Shown here in pieces: positions 1 through 11,289 of a DNA stretch of 64,000 nucleotides (positions are counted from its first letter, which is position 1; each line of letters opens with the position of its first letter). The notes below the pieces were generated by a model. That model had not been told where the DNA came from and made no database searches. It worked only from the letters and a program-made list of their open reading frames with translations. Source of the DNA: Hydractinia symbiolongicarpus (Eukaryota; Cnidaria; Hydrozoa; Anthoathecata; Hydractiniidae); the NCBI RefSeq assembly GCF_029227915.1, contig NC_079881.1, positions 22,917,501 through 22,981,500 of the forward strand. The letters are read 5' to 3'. Made by a program: the position numbers and the translations under genes.

Positions 1-3000
1 GACCAATCCTAGCCGTTAGCGCGCGCTGAAGATATAGAGACAGTTTCAAAAACTCCATTTCATTGACTTTCTAACGGTATCAATCCGCTTCAGTTACAAC
101 AGTTGCGTCACATAATCGTACCAGCATGTATTTAGCGATATTTATCTCATATTACTAGGTTGCATCGCTTTTACCAGTGAATCGATTGACTGTGGGACTT
201 AATTGAACTGATTTTGAACTTTGACCTTCTAAATGTGATAAATGAGCAATTTTGACTACAAGAAAATAACATTCTTTTTAATTTGACATGATTGTGGGAA
301 CTCAGCGAATACACTGGACCCTGTGGTAGCGCTTCATTTAACAATTTAGATAAATAAGTCATTTCTACTTAGGGACCAATCCTAGCCGTTAGCGCGCGGT
401 GAAGATATAGAGACAGTTTCAAAATCTCCATTTCATTGACTTTCTAACGGTGTCAGTCCGTTTGAGTTACAACGGTTGCATCACACATTCGTACCAACAT
501 GTATTTAGTGATTTTTTTCCGATATTACTAAGTTGTATCGCTTTCAGCAGTGAATCGATTGACTGTGGGACAAAATTGAACTGATTTTGGACTTTGACCT
601 TATAAGTGTGATAAATGAGACATTTTGACTACAAGAAGTAACATTCTTCTTAATTTGACATGATTGCTGGAACTCAGTGATTACAATGGGCGCTGTGGTA
701 GCGCTTTATTTAAAAATTAAGATAAATAAGTCATTTTTTACTGTGGGACCAATCCTAGCCGTTATCGCGCGCTGAAGAAATAGAGACAGTTTCAAAAACT
801 ACATTTCATTAACTTTCTAACGGTGTCAATCCGTTTGAGGTACAACGATTGCGTCACATATTCGTACCAACATGTAATTAATGATTTTCTTCCGATATTA
901 CTAAGTTGTATTGCTTTTACCAGTGAAGCGATTGACCGTGGGAATTAATTGAAGTGATTTTGGACTGTGACCTTATAAATGTGATAAATGAGCCGATTGG
1001 TCTCCAAGGAATAACATTCTTTTTTATTTGACATGATTGATTCTTTATTTAAAAATTAAGATAAATAAGTCATTTTTTACTGTGGGACCAATCCTAGCTG
1101 TAAGCGCGCGCTGAAGATATAAAGATAGTTTCAAAATCTCCATTTCATTGACTTTCTAACGGTCTAAATCCGTTTGAGTTACAACGGTTGCATCACACAC
1201 TCGTACCAACATGTATTTAGTGATTTTTATCCGATATTACTAAGTTGTATCGCTTTCAACAGTGCAACGATTGACTGTGGGACTTAATTGAATTGATTTT
1301 GGACTTTGAACATATAAATGTTATAAAGGAGTCATTTTGACTACAAGAAGTAACATTCTTCTTAATTTGAAATGATTGCTGGAACTCAGTGATTACACTG
1401 GGTGCTGTGGTAGCGCTTCATTTAAAAACTAAGATAAATAAGTCATTTTGCACTCTGGGACCAATACTAGCCGTTATCGCGCGCTGAAGAAACAGAGACA
1501 GTTTTAAAAACTACATATCAATGAATTTCTAACGGTATCAGTCCGTTTGAATTACATCGGTTGCGTGACATATTCGTCCCCACATGTATTTAGCGATATT
1601 TTTCTGATATTACTAGGTTGCATCGCTTTTAACAGTGAAACGATTGACTGTGGTACTTAATTGAACTAAATTTGGACTGTGATCTGATAAATGTGATAAA
1701 TGAGACAATTTGACTCGAAGAAATAACATTCTTCTTAATTTGACAAAATTGCCGGAACTCAGCGATTACACTGGACCCTGTGGTCGCGCATCATTTAAAT
1801 ATTTAGATAAATAAGTCATTTCTACTGTGGGACAAATCCTTGCCGTTAGCGCGCGCTGAAGATATACAGACAGTTTCAAAATCTCCATTTCATTGACTTT
1901 CTAACGCTGTCAATACGTTTGAGTTACAACGGTTGCATCACATATTCGTACCAACATGTATTTAGTGATGTTTTTCCGATATTACTAAGTTGTATCGCTT
2001 TCAACAGTGCAACGATTGACTGTGGGACTTAATTGAACTGATTTTGGACTTTAAACTTATAAATGTTATAAAGGAGACATTTTGATTACAAGATGTAACA
2101 TTCTTCTTAATTTGACATGTTTGCTGGAACTCAGTGATTACACTGGGCGCTGTGGTAGCGATTCATTTAAAAATTTAGATAAATAAGTCATTTTTACTGT
2201 GGGACCAATCCTAGCCGTTAGCGCGCGCTGTAGACATAGAGACAGTTTCAAAAACTCCATTTCATTGACTTTCTAACGGTGTCAATCCGTTTGAGTTACA
2301 ACGGTTGCGTCACACATTCGTACGAACATGTATTTAGTGATTGTTTTCGGACATTCCTAAGTTGTATCGCTTTGAACAGTGAAACGATTGACTGTGGGAC
2401 TTAATTGAACTGATTTTGGACTTTGACCTTATAAATGTGATAAATGAGTCATTTTGACTACAAGAAATAACATTCTTCTTAATTTGACATGATTGCTGGA
2501 ACTCAGCGATTACAGTGGGCGCTGTGGTAACGCTTTATTTAAAAATTAAGATAAGTAAGTCATTTTTTACTGTGGGACCAATCCTAGCTGTTAGCGCGCA
2601 CTGAAGATATAGAGACAGTTTCAAAAACTCCATTTCATTGACTTTCTAACGGTGTCAATCCGTTTGAGATACAAGGGTTGCGTCACACATTCCTACCAAC
2701 ATATATTTAGTGATTTTTTTCGGCTATTCCTTAGTTGTATCGCCCTCAACAGTGAAACGATTGACTGTGGGACTTAATTGAACTGATTTTGAACTTTGAC
2801 CTTCTAAATGTGATAAATGAGCCATTTTGACTACAAGAAAATAACATTATTTTTAATTTGACATGATTGTGGGAACTCAGCGGTTGCACAGGACCCTGTG
2901 GTAGCGATTCAATTAAAAATTTAGACAAATAAGTCATTTTTACTTTGGGACCAATCCTAGCCGTTAGCGCGCGCTGAAGATATAGAGACAGTTTCAAAAA

Positions 3001-3321
3001 CTCCATTTCATTGACTTTCTAACGGTGTCAATCCGTTTGAGATACAAGGGTTGCGTCACACATTCGTACCAACATATATTTAGTGATTTTTTTCGGCTAT
3101 TCCTTAGTTGTATCGCCCTCAACAGTGAAACGATTGACTGTGGGACTTAATTGAACTGATTTTGAACTTTGACCTTCTAAATGTGATAAATGAGCCATTT
3201 TGACTACAAGAAAATAACATTATTTTTAATTTGACATGATTGTGGGAACTCAGCGGTTGCACAGGACCCTGTGGTAGCGATTCAATTAAAAATTTAGACA
3301 AATAAGTCATTTTTACTTTGG
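1..3321. repeat. 3,321-bp higher-order unit, copy 1 (9 monomers)
   Basis: Monomer starts 1, 374, 747 and 1086 recur at 3322, 3695, 4068 and 4407, a constant offset of 3,321 bp. Shared private variants include ATCCGCTTCAGTTACAACAG, the 339-bp deleted monomer with TGATTGATTCTTTATTT, and the GGTCTAAATCCG variant. Matching runs from 1 to about 1,420 and then stops. Copy 2 (3322-4742) joins directly to a monomer resembling the one at 1831 (AATCCTTGCCGTTAGCG, ATATACAGACAG), so the 1459-type monomer is absent there. Neighbouring monomers within the unit differ more from one another than the two copies do, the usual mark of a higher-order repeat. Confidence 0.88.
2576..3321. repeat. Recent single-monomer tandem duplication (2 x 373 bp)
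   Basis: The monomers at 2576-2948 and 2949-3321 are almost identical. They share private variants such as GAGATACAAGGG, CAACATATATTTAG, TTTTCGGCTATTCCTTAG and CACAGGACCCTGTGG. I see only a few differences near their starts (AGCTGTTAGCGCGCACTG against AGCCGTTAGCGCGCGCTG, and ATTCCTACC against ATTCGTACC). No other monomer in the window carries this set, so this is a recent one-monomer duplication inside the older left block. Confidence 0.88.
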
Positions 3322-4742
3322 GACCAATCCTAGCCGTTAGCGCGCGCTGAAGATATAGAGACAGTTTCAAAAACTCCATTTCATTGACTTTCTAACGGTA
3401 TCAATCCGCTTCAGTTACAACAGTTGCGTCACATATTCGTACCAGCATGTCTTTAGCGATATTTATCTCATATTACTAGGTTGCATCGCTTTTACCAGTG
3501 AATCGATTGACTGTGGGACTTAATTGAACTGATTTTGAACTTTGACCTTCTAAATGTGATAAATGAGCAATTTTGACTACAAGAAAATAACATTCTTTTT
3601 AATTTGACATGATTGTGGGAACTCAGCGAATACACTGGACCCTGTGGTAGCGCTTCATTTAACAATTTAGATAAATAAGTCATTTCTACTTAGGGACCAA
3701 TCCTAGCCGTTAGCGCGCGGTGAAGATATAGAGACAGTTTCAAAATCTCCATTTCATTGACTTTCTAACGGTGTCAGTCCGTTTGAGTTACAACGGTTGC
3801 ATCACACATTCGTACCAACATGTATTTAGTGATTTTTTTCCGATATTACTAAGTTGTATCGCTTTCAGCAGTGAATCGATTGACTGTGGGACAAAATTGA
3901 ACTGATTTTGGACTTTGACCTTATAAGTGTGATAAATGAGACATTTTGACTACAAGAAGTAACATTCTTCTTAATTTGACATGATTGCTGGAACTCAGTG
4001 ATTACAATGGGCGCTGTGGTAGCGCTTTATTTAAAAATTAAGATAAATAAGTCATTTTTTACTGTGGGACCAATCCTAGCCGTTATCGCGCGCTGAAGAA
4101 ATAGAGACAGTTTCAAAAACTACATTTCATTAACTTTCTAACGGTGTCAATCCGTTTGAGGTACAACGATTGCGTCACATATTCGTACCAACATGTAATT
4201 AATGATTTTCTTCCGATATTACTAAGTTGTATTGCTTTTACCAGTGAAGCGATTGACCGTGGGAATTAATTGAAGTGATTTTGGACTGTGACCTTATAAA
4301 TGTGATAAATGAGCCGATTGGTCTCCAAGGAATAACATTCTTTTTTATTTGACATGATTGATTCTTTATTTAAAAATTAAGATAAATAAGTCATTTTTTA
4401 CTGTGGGACCAATCCTAGCTGTTAGCGCGCGCTGAAGATATAAAGATAGTTTCAAAATCTCCATTTCATTGACTTTCTAACGGTCTAAATCCGTTTGAGT
4501 GACAACGGTTGCATCACACACTCGTACCAACATGTATTTAGTGATTTTTTTCCGATATTACTATTTTGTATCGCTTTCAACAGTGCAACGATTGACTGTG
4601 GGACTTAATTGAATTGATTTTGGACTTTGACAATATAAATGTTATAAACGAGACATTTTGACTACAAAAAGTAACATTCTTCTTAATTTGAAATTATTGC
4701 TGGAACTCAGTGATTACACTGGGTGCTGTGGTAGCGCTTCAT
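3322..4742. repeat. 3,321-bp higher-order unit, copy 2 (partial, 1,421 bp)
   Basis: This is the second, truncated copy of the unit that begins at position 1. It differs from copy 1 by scattered substitutions only (for example CATATTCG against CATAATCG, and GTCTTTAG against GTATTTAG, in the first monomer). Similarity at this offset ends near TAGCGCTTCATTT at 4735-4745, where copy 1 continues with AAAAACTAAG and this copy continues with CAAAAGTTAG. The junction therefore lies inside a monomer, not at a monomer boundary. Confidence 0.85.
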
Positions 4743-6039
4743 TTCAAAAGTTAGATAAATAAGTCATTTCTACTGTGGGACCAATCCTTGCCGTTAGCGC
4801 GCGCTGAAGATATACAGACAGTTTCAAAATCTCCATTTCATTGACTTTCTAACGGTGTCAATACGTTTGAGTTACAACGGTTGCATCACATATTCGTACC
4901 AACATGTATTTAGTGATTTTCTTCCGATATTACTAAGTTGTATTGCTTTTAACATTGAAACGATTGACTGTGGGAATTAATTGAGCTGTCTTTGGACTGT
5001 GACCTTTTTAATGGGATAAATGAGCCATTTGGTCTCCAAGGAATAACATTCTTCTTAATTTGACATGATTGCTGGAATTCAGCGATTACATTAGACTATG
5101 TCGTAGCGCTTTATTTAAAAACTTAGATAAATAAGTCGCGCAGAATATGTAGGAACAGTTTCAAAGACTACATTTCATTGACTTTTTAGCGGTATAATTC
5201 CGTTTGAGTTACAACGGTTGCGTCACATATTCGTACCAACATGTATTTAGCGATAGTATTTGGATATTACTAGGTTGCATCGTTTTTAACAGTGAAACGT
5301 TTCACTGGGGGATTTAATTGAACTGCTCTTAAACTTTGACCTTATAAAGGTGACAAATGAGCCAGTTTGACTACAATAAATAACAGTCTTTTTAATTTGA
5401 CATGACTGTTGGAACTCAGCGACTACACTGGTCGCTGTAGTAGCGCTTTGTTAAAAAATTAAGGTAAATAAGTCATTCTTTACTGTGGGACCAATCCTAG
5501 CCGTTAGTTCGCGCTGAAGAAATAGAGAAAGTTTCAAAAACTACATTTCATTGACTTTCTAACGGTGTCAATCCGTTTGAGTTACAACGGTTGCGTCACA
5601 TATTCGTACCAACATGTATTTAGTGATTTTTTCCAATATTACTAAGTTGTATTGCTTTCAACAGTGAAACGATTGACTGTGGGAATTAGTTGAACTGATT
5701 CTGGACTGTGACTTTATGAATGTGATAAATGAGCCAATTGGTCTCCAAGGAGTAACTTTCTTCTTAATTTGACGTGAGTGCTGGAATTCAGCGATTACAT
5801 TAAACTCTGTTGTAACGCTTTATTTAAAAACTTAGATAAATAAGTCGCGCAGAATAAATAAGAACAGTTTCAAAGACTACATTTCATTGACTTTTTAGCG
5901 GTATAAATCCGTTTGAGTTACAACGGTTGCGTCATATATTCGTACCAACATGTATTTAGCGATAGTATTCGGATATTACTAGGTTGCATCGCTTTTAACA
6001 GTGAAACGTTTGACTGGAGGATTTAATTGAACTGCTCTT
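4622..6039. repeat. 1,418-bp tandem duplication, copy 1
   Basis: Starts 4779, 5135s, 5489 and 5844s recur at 6197, 6553s, 6907 and 7262s, all at 1,418 bp. Both copies open with GGACTTTGACAATATAAATG, and the following alpha segment carries the rare ATAAACGAGACATTTTGAC and GAAATTATTGCTGG variants. The unit holds about four monomers (full, short, full, short). By eye the copies are nearly identical over the full length, so the duplication is among the youngest events in the left arm. Confidence 0.93.
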
Positions 6040-7457
6040 GGACTTTGACAATATAAATGTTATAAACGAGACATTTTGACTACAAAAAGTAACATTCTTC
6101 TTAATTTGAAATTATTGCTGGAACTCAGTGATTACACTGGGTGCTGTGGTAGCGCTTCATTTCAAAAGTTAGATAAATAAGTCATTTCTACTGTGGGACC
6201 AATCCTTGCCGTTAGCGCGCGCTGAAGATATACAGACAGTTTCAAAATCTCCATTTCATTGACTTTCTAACGGTGTCAATACGTTTGAGTTACAACGGTT
6301 GCATCACATATTCGTACCAACATGTATTTAGTGATTTTCTTCCGATATTACTAAGTTGTATTGCTTTTAACATTGAAACGATTGACTGTGGGAATTAATT
6401 GAGCTGTCTTTGGACTGTGACCTTTTTAATGGGATAAATGAGCCATTTGGTCTCCAAGGAATAACATTCTTCTTAATTTGACATGATTGCTGGAATTCAG
6501 CGATTACATTAGACTATGTCGTAGCGCTTTATTTAAAAACTTAGATAAATAAGTCGCGCAGAATATGTAGGAACAGTTTCAAAGACTACATTTCATTGAC
6601 TTTTTAGCGGTATAATTCCGTTTGAGTTACAACGGTTGCGTCACATATTCGTACCAACATGTATTTAGCGATAGTATTTGGATATTACTAGGTTGCATCG
6701 TTTTTAACAGTGAAACGTTTCACTGGGGGATTTAATTGAACTGCTCTTAAACTTTGACCTTATAAAGGTGACAAATGAGCCAGTTTGACTACAATAAATA
6801 ACAGTCTTTTTAATTTGACATGACTGTTGGAACTCAGCGACTACACTGGTCGCTGTAGTAGCGCTTTGTTAAAAAATTAAGGTAAATAAGTCATTCTTTA
6901 CTGTGGGACCAATCCTAGCCGTTAGTTCGCGCTGAAGAAATAGAGAAAGTTTCAAAAACTACATTTCATTGACTTTCTAACGGTGTCAATCCGTTTGAGT
7001 TACAACGGTTGCGTCACATATTCGTACCAACATGTATTTAGTGATTTTTTCCAATATTACTAAGTTGTATTGCTTTCAACAGTGAAACGATTGACTGTGG
7101 GAATTAGTTGAACTGATTCTGGACTGTGACTTTATGAATGTGATAAATGAGCCAATTGGTCTCCAAGGAGTAACTTTCTTCTTAATTTGACGTGAGTGCT
7201 GGAATTCAGCGATTACATTAAACTCTGTTGTAACGCTTTATTTAAAAACTTAGATAAATAAGTCGCGCAGAATAAATAAGAACAGTTTCAAAGACTACAT
7301 TTCATTGACTTTTTAGCGGTATAAATCCGTTTGAGTTACAACGGTTGCGTCATATATTCGTACCAACATGTATTTAGCGATAGTATTCGGATATTACTAG
7401 GTTGCATCGCTTTTAACAGTGAAACGTTTGACTGGAGGATTTAATTGAACTGCTCTT
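6040..7457. repeat. 1,418-bp tandem duplication, copy 2
   Basis: Second copy, directly abutting the first. The entry junction lies in GCTCTTGGACTTTGACAATA at about 6035-6050, where a CTCTTGGACTTTGAC context switches to the AATATAAATGTTATAAACG variant of copy 1. The exit junction at about 7458 reads GGACTTTGACCTTATAAAGG, the expected unmodified sequence. The breakpoint thus sits within the shared word GGACTTTGAC, consistent with unequal exchange between misaligned monomers. Confidence 0.92.
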
Positions 7458-8662
7458 GGACTTTGACCTTATAAAGGTGATAAATGAGCCAGTTTGACTA
7501 CAAGAAATAACAGTCTTCTTAATTTGACATCATTGCTGGAACTCAGCGATTACACTGGGCGCTGTGGTAGCGCTTTGTTAAAAAAATTAAGATAAATAAG
7601 TCATTCTTTACTGTTGGACCAATCCTAGCCCTTAGTTTGCGCTGAAGAAATAGAGGCAGTTGCAAAAACTGCATTTCATTGACTTTCTAACGGTGTCAAT
7701 CCGTTTGAGTTACAACGGTTGCGTCACATATTCGTACCAACATGTATTTAGTGATTTTTTCCAATATTACTAAGTTGTATTGCTGTTAACAGTGAAACGA
7801 TTGACTGTGGGAATAAATTGAACTGATTCTGGACTGTGACTTTATAAATGTCAGAAATGAGCCAATTGGTATCCAAGGAATAACTTTCTTCTTAATTTGA
7901 CGTGAGTGCTGGAATTCAGCGATTACATTAGGCTCTGTTGTAGCGCTTTATTTAAAAACTTAGATAAATAAGTCGCGCAGAATAAATAAGAACAGTTTCA
8001 AAGACTACATTTCATTGACTTTCTAACGGTGTCATACCGTTTGAGTTACAACGGTTGCGTCACATATTCGTACCAACATGTATTTAGTGATTTTCTTCCG
8101 ATATTACTAAGTTGTATTGCTTTTAACATTGAAACAATTGACTGTGGGAATTAATTGAGCTGTCTTTGGACTGTGACCTTTTTAATGGGATAAATGAGCC
8201 ATTTGGTCTCCAAGGAATAACATTCTTCTTAATTTGACATGATTGCTGGAATTCAGCGATTACATTAGGCTATGTCGTAGCGCTTTATTTAAAAACTTAG
8301 ATAAATAAGTCGCGCAGAATATGTAGGAACAGTTTCAAAGACTACATTTCATTGACTTTTTAGCGGTATAATTCCGTTTGAGTTACAACGGTTGCGTCAC
8401 ATATTCGTACCAACATGTATTTAGCGATAGTATTTGGATATTACTAGGTTGCATCGTTTTTAACAGTGAAACGTTTGACTGGGGGATTTAATTGATCTGC
8501 TCTTAAACTTTCACCTTATAAAGGTGACAAATGAGCCAGTTTGACTACAATAAATAACAGTCTTCTTAATTTGACATCATTGCTGGAACTCAGCGATTAC
8601 ACTGGGCGCTGTGGTAGCGCTTTATTTAAAAATTAAGATAAATAAGTCATTCTTTACTGTGG

Positions 8663-9373
8663 GACCAATCCTAGCCGTTAGTTCGCGCTGAAGAAATAGA
8701 GACAGTTTCAAAAACTACATTTCATTGACTTTCTAACGGTGTCATACCGTTTGAGTTACAACGGTTGCGTCACATTTTCGTACCAACATGTATTTAGTGA
8801 TTTTCTTCCGATATTACTAAGTTGTATTGCTTTTAACATTGAAACAATTGACTGTGGGAATTAATTGAGCTGTCTTTGGACTGTGACCTTTTTAATGGGA
8901 TAAATGAGCCATTTGGTCTCCAAGGAATAACATTCTTCTTAATTTGACATGATTGCTGGAATTCAGCGATTACATTAGGCTATGTCGTAGCGCTTTATTT
9001 AAAAACTTAGATAAATAAGTCGCGCAGAATATGTAGGAACAGTTTCAAAGACTACATTTCATTGACTTTTTAGCGGTATAATTCCGTTTGAGTTACAACG
9101 GTTGCGTCACATATTCGTACCAACATGTATTTAGCGATAGTATTTGGATATTACTAGGTTGCATCGTTTTTAACAGTGAAACGTTTGACTGGGGGATTTA
9201 ATTGATCTGCTCTTAAACTTTGACCTTATAAAGGTGACAAATGAGCCAGTTTGACTACAATAAATAACAGTCTTTTTAATTTGACATGACTGTTGGAACT
9301 CAGCGACTACACTGGTCGCTGTAGTAGCGCTTTGTTAAAAAAATTAAGATAAATAAGTCATTCTTTACTGTGG
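8663..9373. repeat. Representative alpha/beta dimer (full + short monomer, 711 bp)
   Basis: This pair illustrates the commonest architecture. The monomer from 8663 carries the full GGGACCAATCCT box, then TAGTGATTTTCTTCC, TTGTATTGC, ATTTGGTCTCCAAGG and GATTACATTAGGC (beta-like). The monomer from 9019 begins with AAGTCGCGCAGAA, lacks about 36 bp around the box, and has TAGCGATAGTATTTGG, TTGCATCG, GTTTGACTACAA and CACTGGTCGCTG (alpha-like). The pair repeats at about 710 bp, for example at 9374/9729 and 10084/10439. The two families differ across the whole second half, so the effective repeat unit here is the dimer rather than the monomer. The short form looks like a deletion between the TC of AAGTC and the TC of GTTATCGCGC. 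Confidence 0.85.
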
Positions 9374-9457
9374 GACCAATCCTAGCCGTTAGTTCGCGCT
9401 GAAGAAATAGAGAAAGTTTCAAAAACTACATTTCATTGACTTTCTAACGGTGTCAAT

Positions 9458-9508
9458 CCGTTTGAGTTACAACGGTTGCGTCACATATTCGTACCAACAT
9501 GTATTTAG
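9458..9508. other. Most conserved block of the monomer (example copy)
   Basis: In nearly every monomer, alpha or beta, the stretch at about +85 to +135 from the GACC anchor is unchanged while flanks vary. Here CCGTT (9458-9462) and AACGG (9471-9475) form a short inverted repeat with an 8-base spacer, followed by TTGCGTCA (9476-9483), TTCGTACCA (9488-9496) and the palindrome ACATGT (9497-9502). TTGCGTCA resembles a bZIP (CRE or C/EBP-ATF type) half-palindrome, but chance matches are easy. The constancy could reflect protein binding or simply efficient homogenisation. I cannot separate these from the sequence alone. Confidence 0.6.
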
Positions 9509-11073
9509 TGATTTTTTCCAATATTACTAAGTTGTATTGCTTTCAACAGTGAAACGATTGACTGTGGGAATTAATTGAACTTATTCTGGACTGTGACGTT
9601 ATGAATGTGATAAATGAGCCAATGGGTCTCCAAGGAATAACTTTCTTCTTAATTTGACGTGAGTGCTGGAAATCAGCGATTACATTAAACTCTGTTGTAG
9701 CGCTTTATTTAAAAACTTAGATAAATAAGTCGCGCAGAATAAATAAGAACAGTTTCAAAGACTACATTTCATTGACTTTTTAGCGTTATAAATCCGTTTG
9801 AGTTACAACGGTTGCGTCACATATTCGTACCAACATGTATTTAGCGATAGTATTCGGATATTACTAGGTTGCATCGCTTTTAACAGTGAAACGTTTGACT
9901 GGGGGATTTAATTGAACTGCTCTTGGACTTTGACCTTATAAAGGTGATAAATGAGCCAGTTTGACTACAAGAAATAACAGTCTTCTTAATTTGACATCAT
10001 TGCTGGAACTCAGCGATTACACTGGGCGCTGTGGTAGCGCTTTGTTAAAAAAATTAAGATAAATAAGTCATTCTTTACTGTGGGACCAATCCTAGCCGTT
10101 AGTTCGCGCTGAAGAAATAGAGACAGTTGCGAAAACTGCATTTCATTGACTTTCTAACGGTGTCAATCCGTTTGAGTTACAACAGTTGCGTCACATATTC
10201 GTACCAACATGTATTTAGTGATTTTTTCCAATATTACTAAGTTGTATTGCTTTTAACAGTGAAACGATTGACTGTGGGAATAAATTGAACTGATTCTGGA
10301 CTGTGACTTTATAAATGTCATAAATGAGCCAATTGGTATCCAAGGAATAACTTTCTTCTTAATTTGACGTGAGTGCTGGAATTCAGCGATTACATTAGGC
10401 TCTGTTGTAGCGCTTTATTTAAAAACTTAGATAAATAAGTCGCGCAGAATAAATAAGAACAGTTTCAAAGACTACATTTCATTGACTTTTTAGCGTTATA
10501 AATCCGTTTGAGTTACAACGGTTACGTCACATATTCGCACCAACATGTATTTAGCGATAGTATTCGGATATCACTAGATTGCATCGCTTTTAACAGTGAA
10601 ACGATTGACTGGGGGATTTAATTGAACTGTTTTTGGACTTTGACCTTATAAAGGTGATAAATGAGCCAGTTTAACTACAAGAAATAACAGTCTTCTTAAT
10701 TTGACATCATTGCTGGAACTCAGCGATTACACTGGGCGCTGTGGTAGCGCTTTGTTAAAAAAATTAAGATAAATAAGTCATTCTTTACTGTGGGACCAAT
10801 CCTAGCCGTTAGTTCGCGCTGAAGAAATAGAGACAGTTTCAAAAACTACATTTCATTGACTTTCTAACGGTGTCATACCGTTTGAGTTACAACGGTTGCG
10901 TCACATATTCGTACCAACATGTATTTAGTGATTTTCTTCCGTTATTACTAAGTTGTATTGCTTTTAACATTGAAACGATTGACTGTGGGAATTAATTGAG
11001 CTGTCTTTGGACTGTGACCTTTTTAATGGGATAAATGAGCCATTTGGTCTCCAAGGAATAACATTCTTCTTAA

Positions 11074-11109
11074 CTAGTCGATTAGGCCCGTGGAAAAATC
11101 CACTTAGGC
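11074..11109 (-). other. Helitron 3' terminus: CTAG end and subterminal hairpin
   Basis: On the plus strand CTAG is at 11074-11077. The palindrome GTGGA-AAAA-TCCAC occupies 11090-11103, with outer pairing of GCC (11086-11088) to GGC (11107-11109) across a small internal loop. On the element's own strand the hairpin therefore precedes the CTAG end by about 12 nt (inner stem). In known Helitrons such a hairpin marks the rolling-circle termination point. The flanking satellite base after CTAG (minus strand) is T, as the A/T target rule requires. Confidence 0.88.
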
Positions 11110-11289
11110 AGAAAAACAATTGAAAAGTTCTGTCATTTAAATTTTGATGACATCAGCAAATATTTCAGTATATTGAATATGCCTTTTACTAAAAAAAATA
11201 ATCTGAAAATGCATAAAAAGAAAGTATATAAGTCATAATTTAACAAAAAAGTTCTTAAAATCTAACACAAAATATCAAATGTCAAATCG

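Larger units (their letters stand above)
1..11073. repeat. Satellite array, left arm (~373-bp monomers)
   Basis: Head-to-tail satellite monomers fill this arm without a break. Anchoring full monomers on GACCAATCCT and short ones on GTCGCGCAG, starts are 1, 374, 747, 1086, 1459, 1831, 2203, 2576, 2949, 3322, 3695, 4068, 4407, 4779, 5135s, 5489, 5844s, 6197, 6553s, 6907, 7262s, 7617, 7972s, 8309s, 8663, 9019s, 9374, 9729s, 10084, 10439s and 10794 (s = short class). Full monomers are 372-374 bp; the 747 and 4068 units are 339 bp because of an internal deletion. No gene is seen. Minus-strand open frames of 63-86 codons at 171-362, 2746-3006, 3119-3379 and 3492-3683 are the same monomer segment lacking stops, repeated, and look like no protein family I know. 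The last monomer is cut by the Helitron after 11073. Confidence 0.97.
7458..11073. repeat. Alpha/beta dimer block flanking the Helitron on the left
   Basis: Alternating full and short monomers start at 7617, 7972s, 8309s, 8663, 9019s, 9374, 9729s, 10084, 10439s and 10794. Two consecutive short monomers (7972 and 8309) break the alternation. A 710-bp offset duplication is visible between about 8016-8570 and 8726-9280, marked by GTGTCATACCGTTTGAG and TTAACATTGAAACAATTGAC. The block ends at CATTCTTCTTAA, where the insertion begins. No gene is present. Confidence 0.88.

Noticed and set aside
171-3683. Minus-strand open frames of 63-86 codons (171-362, 2746-3006, 3119-3379, 3492-3683) as genes
   Set aside because: They are the same satellite segment in different monomers, lack any recognisable domain, and are broken by stops in most other monomers. 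Repetition comes from the array, not from coding selection.
9470-9490. bZIP (CRE-like) promoter in each monomer
   Set aside because: TTGCGTCA is an 8-base match with no supporting promoter elements. Transcription of the array cannot be inferred from it.
9488-9502. CENP-B box
   Set aside because: TTCGTACCAACATGT agrees with TTCGNNNNANN but lacks the required CGGG, so it is not a canonical box. Kept only as part of the conserved-block finding.
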